Shown in pieces: positions 1 to 4,217 of a stretch of DNA of 5,753 nucleotides (position 1 is the first letter of the stretch; each line of letters starts with the position of its first letter). The stretch lies in contig JAGHSL010000360.1 of NCBI GenBank assembly GCA_018065885.1, forward strand, positions 1 to 5,753, read 5' to 3'. The stretch is from Candidatus Limimorpha equi (lineage in GTDB: Bacteria; Bacteroidota; Bacteroidia; Bacteroidales; F082). Position numbers and translations under genes: made by a program. The notes beneath the pieces are model-generated. The model was not told the origin of the DNA and ran no database searches. It saw only the letters and a list, made by a program, of their open reading frames with translations.

Positions 1-122
1 TCGGGAATTTGTCCGACCAAAGCCTCCAAGTGTTCCTTCATCCATTGTGCGTTTTCCGTTCTCGTGCGCCCTTCGGCGAAATCCTGAAAGCGCCACATTA
101 CGATGTGTTTGAGTGTTTTCAT
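1..122 (-). CDS. Dabb-family (stress-responsive A/B barrel) protein, N-terminal fragment
   Basis: Only the first 40 codons are in the window; the gene runs off the left edge on the minus strand. The translation begins MKTLKHIVMWRFQDFAEGRT and continues with ENAQWMKEHLEALVGQIP. The early KHIVMW strand, the following charged segment and a helix of the form MKEHLEALxGxIP are the usual start of Dabb domains (Pfam Dabb), small dimeric ferredoxin-like alpha/beta barrels of about 95-100 residues. Members are often called stress-responsive, but most bacterial ones have no known substrate, so no reaction is assigned. The ATG at 122-120 is chosen because the domain begins within four residues of it. 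No Shine-Dalgarno sequence precedes it, which is normal for Bacteroidota. A TAnnTTTG box about 22 bp upstream would give a short leader. The gene is divergent from nusB. The family call is from recognition of the motif pattern, not from a search. Confidence 0.8.
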   Translation of the reverse strand, partial: MKTLKHIVMWRFQDFAEGRTRTENAQWMKEHLEALVGQIP

Positions 123-144
123 TTTCCAGATGATTTTAATGGCG

Positions 145-152
145 CAAAAGTA
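145..152 (-). promoter_or_regulatory. Candidate -7 promoter box for the Dabb gene
   Basis: Read on the minus strand this is TACTTTTG, an exact match to the Bacteroidota -7 consensus TAnnTTTG. It lies 22 bp before the start codon at 122, so a transcript would have a leader of roughly 15-20 nt. No TTG or TTTG is found at the expected 17-23 bp upstream, so only half of the promoter is supported. Confidence 0.45.
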
Positions 153-247
153 CAAAAACAATGTATATAGCTTGCGACTTACAAACTAAAGCCTGCGGCA
201 TATATTAAATTTTCAACCAACCACTCACACATTTCCCATAATTTTTC

Positions 248-255
248 TACCTTTG
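248..255 (+). promoter_or_regulatory. Candidate -7 promoter box for nusB
   Basis: TACCTTTG matches the Bacteroidota -7 consensus TAnnTTTG and lies 31 bp before the nusB ATG, predicting a leader of about 25 nt. The expected upstream TTG element is not visible at 17-23 bp distance. The surrounding 123-286 region is A+T-rich, carries promoter-like boxes on both strands, and shows no other gene or RNA. Confidence 0.5.
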
Positions 256-286
256 CATTTTATTTTACCGTTCTAATTTTATTCTT

Positions 287-1276
287 ATGTTGAATAGGAG
301 ATTTTTAAGAGTCAAGGTGTTGCAGGAAATTTACGCCTGCCACCAATCTGAGGAAACCGACTTGAACAAAGCCGAAAAACATTTGTTGGAAAGTGTTGAT
401 AATCTGTATCAACTCTTTGTGTATCAGCTGTCTTTCTGGGTCGAAGTGAAGCGTTTCGCCGAACGCCGCATCGAGGAAAACCGCACGAAGAATTTCCCGA
501 CCTACGAGGATTTGCACCCGAACATGAAGTTCGTCAACAACCGCGTCCTCGATATGCTCGACAACAACAAGCACCTGCTTGCCTTGGAAGAACAATACAA
601 GATCAACTGGGCCGACTATCGCGAGGATTTCATCCGTGGCTTCTACAACCGCCTGCGCGAATATCCTGAATATCAGGCTTACATGAACAGCAGCGAGGAC
701 AGTTTCGAGGACGACCGCAAGTTCTTGGTTTCCATCGTCGATAAATATATGGCTGAAGAAATCGCCGAAGATGAAGAAGGCAGCGAAAAAACTTTCCTCT
801 CCGATTTCTATTGCGACCGCAATCTCTCCTTCAACAGCGATTACCAGATTGCCATCTTCCTGTTGTGGAAATACCTCAACGAGATGCCAAACGATTTCAA
901 CGAAAACACCAGATTGCCATCGGCTTACAAAACCCAGGGCAATGTTCCGAATGAAGATCGCGAGTTCGTCATCAATCTGTTCAAGAAGACCATGACGAAT
1001 GCCGAAGAGTTCAGGAAAATCGTTGAAGAAAACACCTCCAATTGGAACTACGACCGTCTCGCCATGATGGATAAGATTTTGATTTTCATGGCAATGACGG
1101 AATTTTCTTACTTCCACGATATTCCAGTCAAAGTAACCATCAACGAGTACATCGAGATTTCGAAATTCTACAGCACGCCCGACAGCCGCCGTTTCATCAA
1201 TGGCATGTTGGACAAGATTTCGCAGGTCATGAAGGAAAACGGAACCTTGGTGAAAACCGGCCGTGGCCTGATTTGA
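287..1276 (+). CDS. nusB: Transcription antitermination factor NusB, long Bacteroidota form
   Basis: NusB pairs with S10 (NusE) on boxA RNA and keeps RNA polymerase elongating through rRNA operons; it acts in the cytoplasm. The product has 329 residues against roughly 140 in E. coli. The NusB fold appears split: the N-terminal helix (about residues 4-25, RRFLRVKVLQEIYA) carries the Arg-rich RNA-binding start, and the canonical C-terminal half lies at about 253-316. That half includes WNYDRLAMMDKILIFMA, IPVKVTINEYIEISK (from 279) and RRFINGMLDKI (302 onward), matching the family's Rl..vDr.iL, iP..v.INE.vei.K and FiNG.Ld.i signature. The intervening 200 residues are helical and acidic, with an EEIAEDEEGSEK stretch near 159-170; long NusB proteins of this kind are usual in this phylum. 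The ATG at 287 gives the expected N-terminus and follows a T-rich, SD-free leader. No clear terminator follows the stop. Confidence 0.93.
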   Translation: MLNRRFLRVKVLQEIYACHQSEETDLNKAEKHLLESVDNLYQLFVYQLSFWVEVKRFAERRIEENRTKNFPTYEDLHPNMKFVNNRVLDMLDNNKHLLALEEQYKINWADYREDFIRGFYNRLREYPEYQAYMNSSEDSFEDDRKFLVSIVDKYMAEEIAEDEEGSEKTFLSDFYCDRNLSFNSDYQIAIFLLWKYLNEMPNDFNENTRLPSAYKTQGNVPNEDREFVINLFKKTMTNAEEFRKIVEENTSNWNYDRLAMMDKILIFMAMTEFSYFHDIPVKVTINEYIEISKFYSTPDSRRFINGMLDKISQVMKENGTLVKTGRGLI

Positions 1277-1326
1277 TGCAATAATTTGAGTAGATGTCCG
1301 TTATGAACTTGTCTGATGTAAAGTTT

Positions 1327-1375
1327 TGCTTCTGACTTTTTGCTTCTGGCTTCTGGCTTTTGGCTATTGGCTAAC
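1327..1375 (+). repeat. Degenerate 7-bp tandem repeat, array 1 (7 units)
   Basis: Seven consecutive heptamers can be read without a gap: TGCTTCT, GACTTTT, TGCTTCT, GGCTTCT, GGCTTTT, GGCTATT, GGCTAAC. The shared core is GGCTnnT, and the units drift gradually toward GGCTAAT, the unit of the second array. It lies 51 bp after the nusB stop and is not coding on the plus strand. The minus strand is open here but shows nothing protein-like. Confidence 0.8.
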
Positions 1376-1417
1376 GAATCAAACAATAAATGATAAATTT
1401 TGTCTAATCAACGATTT

Positions 1418-1452
1418 GGCTAATGGCTAAAAGCTAATAGCTAAAGGCTAAA
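1418..1452 (+). repeat. Degenerate 7-bp tandem repeat, array 2 (5 units)
   Basis: Five consecutive heptamers: GGCTAAT, GGCTAAA, AGCTAAT, AGCTAAA, GGCTAAA. The array ends 9 bp before the porQ ATG, so it occupies the place where a leader and ribosome landing site would be. It is in the same 7-bp register as array 1: the 42-bp gap between them is exactly six units. The gap (1376-1417) may itself be decayed repeat, and it holds only an imperfect promoter-like box (TAAATTTTG, 1394-1402, one base too long). Confidence 0.8.
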
Positions 1453-1461
1453 AAAGAAAAA

Positions 1462-2499
1462 ATGAGAAAAAACTTGTCAAAAATATTGCTGTTTGCGGCT
1501 TCAATGCTTGCATTATCAACACAAGCTCAAGTAGTGAATGACGGACTTTATAGGGCTGTGCGTGCCACAAATTCGGCGCGTGTTGCGGCTTTGGGCGGTT
1601 TGCCTTTGCCGTTCCATGACGGTGATATTCAGACTGCTACGTTCAATCCATCGGCCATTTGCCCGGCGATGAACGACCAGCTGTCGTTTTCATACGTCGG
1701 CGATTTCAACATCGGATCGAATTTCGCTGCCGTGCAGTATGCCCATGATTTTGAGAAGGCAGGCAGTTTCTGCGCTTCCTTGCAATATTACAATTACGGC
1801 AAATTCAACGAGACTTCGGAAGGCGGCACCGATTTAGGCTCTACCTTTCAGGTTAGCGATTATGCCATGACCATAGGCTGGGGCCGCGAGCTGACCGACA
1901 AATGGAGCATCGGTGCCAACCTGAAATATGCCGCTATGCATGGCGATTCCTATTCATCGGGCGCATTGGCTGTTGATGTGGCCGCCACTTATTGGGCCTA
2001 CAGCGATTGGGCGGTGTCGTTGATTGCACGAAACATCGGGCATCAGCTTTTCACCGTCAATTTCGACAACAGCGAAGGCTGGATGCCGTTCAGCCTCGAT
2101 TTGACCGCCTCGAAAAAACTGGCACATTTGCCGCTTACTTTTGTGTTCGCTTATAAGGACATCCAGAAATGGGACCAACTCGCCAAGGAAGAGGAAAAAT
2201 ACGACCCTATCACCGGCGATTTGATTAAGGAAAACAAAACGACACGTTTTTTCAAAAATGTTGGTTGCCATTTCGTCATTGGCGGTGAATTGGAAATCGG
2301 TAAGAACCTTGTGCTTCGCGCAGCCTATAACTACGGCACACACAATAAGATGACCGTACCTTCTGCACGCGACCTTACGGGATTTTCCCTCGGTTTCGGC
2401 ATCAAGGTGAAACGGTTTGAAATTGATTATTCACGCTCAAGAACAAACATCGTCGGTTCTCCTAATTTCTTGACGGTCAAGGTGAATCTTAGCAAGTGA
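1462..2499 (+). CDS. porQ: Type IX secretion system protein PorQ
   Basis: PorQ is an outer-membrane beta-barrel of the FadL-like PorV/PorQ group. In Porphyromonas gingivalis it works with PorZ, PorU and PorV in the attachment complex that removes the C-terminal signal of T9SS cargo and fixes it to surface lipopolysaccharide. The 345-residue product has a signal peptide (1-22, cut at STQA/Q) and then an N-terminal block with YRAVRATNSARVAALGGLPL and the family-typical NPSAI at about 61-66. The rest alternates short beta strands with polar loops, for example DYAMTIGWGRELTDKWSIGA and LVLRAAYNYGTHNK, ending in the strand FLTVKVNLSK. Length and order fit PorQ. The ATG at 1462 is required for the signal peptide; the leader is A-rich without a Shine-Dalgarno. 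It ends 8 bp before recF. Confusion with another PorV-like barrel is possible, but the N-terminal block favours PorQ. Confidence 0.85.
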   Translation: MRKNLSKILLFAASMLALSTQAQVVNDGLYRAVRATNSARVAALGGLPLPFHDGDIQTATFNPSAICPAMNDQLSFSYVGDFNIGSNFAAVQYAHDFEKAGSFCASLQYYNYGKFNETSEGGTDLGSTFQVSDYAMTIGWGRELTDKWSIGANLKYAAMHGDSYSSGALAVDVAATYWAYSDWAVSLIARNIGHQLFTVNFDNSEGWMPFSLDLTASKKLAHLPLTFVFAYKDIQKWDQLAKEEEKYDPITGDLIKENKTTRFFKNVGCHFVIGGELEIGKNLVLRAAYNYGTHNKMTVPSARDLTGFSLGFGIKVKRFEIDYSRSRTNIVGSPNFLTVKVNLSK

Positions 2500-2507
2500 T
2501 TTGATTG

Positions 2508-3620
2508 ATGTATCTCCACGAACTGAAACTGGCAAATTTCAAGAATTGCGAATCGGCTGACATGGTGCTGTCCGAAAAGGTGAATTGTTTCGTGGGACTG
2601 AATGGGGCAGGGAAGACCAACATCCTTGATTCCATCTATTACCTTTCGTTTTGCAAGAGCTTTTTCGGCGCGACGGATAAGATGAACATCCGACACAATC
2701 AGGATTTTTTCAGCATCCACGGTCTTTATTCACACGACGAAAAGGAAGACGAACTGGTTTCATGCATTCAGAAACGCGATGCGCAAAAGTCGTTCCGTTT
2801 CAATAAAAAGGAATACAGCCGCCTCTCCGACCATATCGGGAAATTCCCCTTGGTGATGATTTCGCCTTACGACCGCGACCTCATCAACGAAGGCAGCGAC
2901 TTGCGCCGCAAGTTCATCGATGGCGTCATTTCTCAATTCGACCCATTGTATCTCAACGCATTGCTGAAATACAACCGTGCCCTGCAACAACGCAACACGC
3001 AACTGAAACAGTTTGCCGAAACACGCACTTTCGACCGCGATTTGCTACGCCTTTGGGACGACCAGCTGATAATGAATGCCGGCGACATTCACGCCAAACG
3101 GCAACAATTCTTGAAAGAATTCCTGCCAATTTTCCAGCATTATTACGAAATCGTTTCGGGTGGAAACGAGCAGGTCGGCATTGTCTATCAGTCGCGCCTC
3201 AGCGAAAAACCGTTGCGCGAACTGCTTGATGAAAGCCTTAACGCCGATTGTCATTCGGGTTACACGAATGTTGGCATCCATAAGGACGATTTGGAGTTTG
3301 AACTTGATGGACATCAGTTGAAGAAATTCGGTTCGCAAGGCCAGCAGAAATCGTTTGTTGTGTCGATACGCTTGGCTCAGTTCGAGTTTAACTATCAGAA
3401 GATTGGCTACAAGCCCATTCTGCTTTTGGATGACATTTTCGACAAGTTGGACGACCAGCGCGTGATGAAACTGGTCCGTTTGGTCGGCGACAACCATTTC
3501 GGACAGGTTTTCATTACCGACACACAGCGGAAACGTGTGGAATGTCTGTTTTACGATACCGACATCAACCACAAGATTTTTGAAGTCGATAAGGGCGTTG
3601 TCACTGAAATCGGAGGTTGA
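2508..3620 (+). CDS. recF: DNA replication/repair protein RecF
   Basis: RecF is a cytoplasmic SMC-like ATPase that binds gapped DNA and, with RecO and RecR, promotes RecA loading in recombinational gap repair. The 370-residue product has the family layout: N-terminal MYLHELKLANFKNCE, Walker A GLNGAGKT at 30-37, a central helical lobe (about 100-230) with SPYDRDLINEGSDLRRKFID, the ABC signature GSQGQQKS from 275, Walker B ILLLDD at 304-309 followed by the D-loop DKLDD, and the switch segment VFITDT. All key ATPase residues are present. A TTG three bases earlier (2505) is in frame, but ATG 2508 gives the conserved MYL start and is preferred. There is no Shine-Dalgarno. It begins 8 bp after porQ and ends 1 bp before the DUF721 gene, so co-transcription and translational coupling are likely. 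Confidence 0.96.
   Translation: MYLHELKLANFKNCESADMVLSEKVNCFVGLNGAGKTNILDSIYYLSFCKSFFGATDKMNIRHNQDFFSIHGLYSHDEKEDELVSCIQKRDAQKSFRFNKKEYSRLSDHIGKFPLVMISPYDRDLINEGSDLRRKFIDGVISQFDPLYLNALLKYNRALQQRNTQLKQFAETRTFDRDLLRLWDDQLIMNAGDIHAKRQQFLKEFLPIFQHYYEIVSGGNEQVGIVYQSRLSEKPLRELLDESLNADCHSGYTNVGIHKDDLEFELDGHQLKKFGSQGQQKSFVVSIRLAQFEFNYQKIGYKPILLLDDIFDKLDDQRVMKLVRLVGDNHFGQVFITDTQRKRVECLFYDTDINHKIFEVDKGVVTEIGG
3612..3616 (+). promoter_or_regulatory. Shine-Dalgarno GGAGG for the DUF721 gene
   Basis: GGAGG lies 5 nt before the ATG at 3622 and inside the last two sense codons of recF (Gly-Gly). It is the only strong, well-spaced Shine-Dalgarno in the window, and it supports the start at 3622 over an in-frame ATG at 3535 inside recF. 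Confidence 0.6.
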
Positions 3621-3621
3621 G

Positions 3622-3912
3622 ATGGAATACTATAACGTGCAGAAATTAGGCGACTTAATCAGGGAGTTCATCCAGATGCACAAAGGTCCCGATTATTTGG
3701 ATGAGATGAAAATCATCAACTCATGGAAAGCTGTTGTCGGGTCTTTCATTGCTTCGCATACCATTGATTTGGCCATCCGAAACAAGATGCTTTTTGTGCG
3801 CGTCGATTCCGATGCCTTGCGCATGGAATTGAGCTATTCAAAATCGGTATTGAAAGACAATCTCAATGGCTTGGTAGGACGCGAAATCATCACGGAAATC
3901 GTGCTGAATTAA
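3622..3912 (+). CDS. DUF721 (DciA-like) protein
   Basis: The product has 96 residues, MEYYNVQKLGDLIREFIQ to EIITEIVLN, and covers a full DUF721 domain. Visible family features are the N-terminal helix LGDLIREFI, the INSWKAVVGSFIASHT block with Trp35 and Gly40, and the strand-helix pair MLFVRVDSDALRMELSYSKS. DciA, a DUF721 protein, is the widespread helicase operator that helps load the replicative helicase DnaB; short DUF721 proteins next to recF are common in several phyla and are presumed related, though the role of the Bacteroidota version is inference. The reading frame stays open upstream to 3535, but the domain begins at 3622, which also has the good Shine-Dalgarno. Its start is 1 bp after the recF stop, consistent with coupled translation. 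It is the last gene of the porQ-recF cluster. Confidence 0.88.
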   Translation: MEYYNVQKLGDLIREFIQMHKGPDYLDEMKIINSWKAVVGSFIASHTIDLAIRNKMLFVRVDSDALRMELSYSKSVLKDNLNGLVGREIITEIVLN

Positions 3913-3945
3913 TTTTGTCAAATTCATGATTTAGATAAAGTTTAG

Positions 3946-3958
3946 CGCGAAAATCGCG
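3946..3958 (+). terminator. Short perfect hairpin after the DUF721 gene, possible weak terminator
   Basis: CGCGA and TCGCG form a 5-bp GC-rich stem with an AAA loop, 33 bp after the stop codon. No T run follows (the next bases are TCTTCGCTG), so it is not a canonical intrinsic terminator. It could instead be a transcript 3'-end stabiliser or chance. Confidence 0.25.
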
Positions 3959-4031
3959 TCTTCGCTGTGTTGTTTGTCACCAAGAACCTGCCCTTGTAAG
4001 CGGTTGTTTATTGCTAACTAATTGATATTCA

Positions 4032-4039
4032 GTATTTAC
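4032..4039 (+). repeat. Homopolymeric C8 tract
   Basis: Eight consecutive C residues stand in an otherwise A+T-rich stretch, ending 30 bp before the TTG element of the promoter for the secreted-protein gene. Tracts of this length are prone to slipped-strand length change. Confidence 0.85.
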
Positions 4040-4069
4040 CACCCCCCCCATAAATTTTTTAAAAAAGTG

Positions 4070-4098
4070 TTGGTTTTGAATAAAAAAAAGTATTTTTG
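4070..4098 (+). promoter_or_regulatory. Bacteroidota-type promoter for the secreted-protein gene
   Basis: TTG at 4070-4072 and TATTTTTG at 4091-4098 are separated by 18 bp, matching the TTG-N17-23-TAnnTTTG pattern. It is the best promoter in the window. Transcription would begin near 4103-4106, giving a leader of about 110 nt that carries the whole paired structure at 4131-4196. A T6A6 palindrome (4045-4056) just upstream could act as an UP-like element. Confidence 0.65.
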
Positions 4099-4130
4099 TA
4101 GCCATACAAGTTGATCAATATCAAACCGAA

Positions 4131-4196
4131 AATCTTTGAGTTGGATTAATGGGTTTTATGCCATCTCAGAGATTGAAAATGATTTATAAAACCCGT
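4131..4196 (+). promoter_or_regulatory. Candidate H-type pseudoknot or switch in the 5' leader
   Basis: Stem 1 pairs AATCTTTGAG (4131-4140) with CTCAGAGATT (4165-4174): ten pairs including one G-U, extended by TGG/CCA (4142-4144 with 4161-4163) beyond a T-T mismatch. Stem 2 pairs GGGTTTTAT (4151-4159), which lies in the loop of stem 1, with ATAAAACCC (4186-4194): nine perfect pairs, extendable at both ends by wobble and A-U pairs. The two stems interlock, so they form either a pseudoknot or two competing hairpins. The 3' strand of stem 2 ends about 18-20 nt before the ATG at 4214, within reach of the initiating ribosome. No known riboswitch class was recognised. Confidence 0.5.
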
Positions 4197-4205
4197 CATA
4201 AAAAA

Positions 4206-4217
4206 ATGTTTATATGA
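4206..4217 (+). other. Three-codon upstream ORF overlapping the start codon
   Basis: ATG TTT ATA TGA reads Met-Phe-Ile-stop, and its stop overlaps the next start as ATGA (4214-4217). An A7 run directly precedes and enters its ATG. It could let ribosomes re-initiate or compete with the main start, or it may be chance in A+T-rich DNA. Confidence 0.3.

Larger units (their letters stand above)
3913..4213. other. 301-bp intergenic region with hairpin, C8 tract, promoter and structured leader
   Basis: There is no gene on either strand. From left to right it contains a small hairpin (3946-3958), about 70 bp with no recognised signal, a C8 run (4032-4039), an oligo-T/oligo-A palindrome (4045-4056), a promoter (4070-4098), a TTGAT/ATCAA inverted repeat (4111-4124) and the interlocking stems at 4131-4196. 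From about 4040 onward it is strongly A+T-rich. Confidence 0.75.

Noticed and set aside
305..1117. Long open frame of 270 codons on the minus strand across nusB
   Set aside because: It is antisense to a certain nusB gene, its translation is a shadow composition rich in Val, Phe and Ile with no motif, and it has no promoter or neighbour support.
2505..2507. TTG as the recF start
   Set aside because: It would only add one residue before an ATG that gives the conserved MYL N-terminus; no Shine-Dalgarno favours it.
3535..3621. N-terminal extension of the DUF721 protein from an in-frame ATG
   Set aside because: The extension lies wholly inside recF, shows no family similarity, and the ATG at 3622 has a well-placed Shine-Dalgarno.
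3934..4020. Short open stretch of about 28 codons on the minus strand, considered as an insertion-sequence or gene remnant
   Set aside because: It has no start codon, no recognisable family and no inverted or direct terminal repeats.
4151..4194. Stem 2 read as an intrinsic terminator
   Set aside because: The stem is followed by an A run rather than a T run on the plus strand, and the left side has no matching A run that would serve the minus strand.
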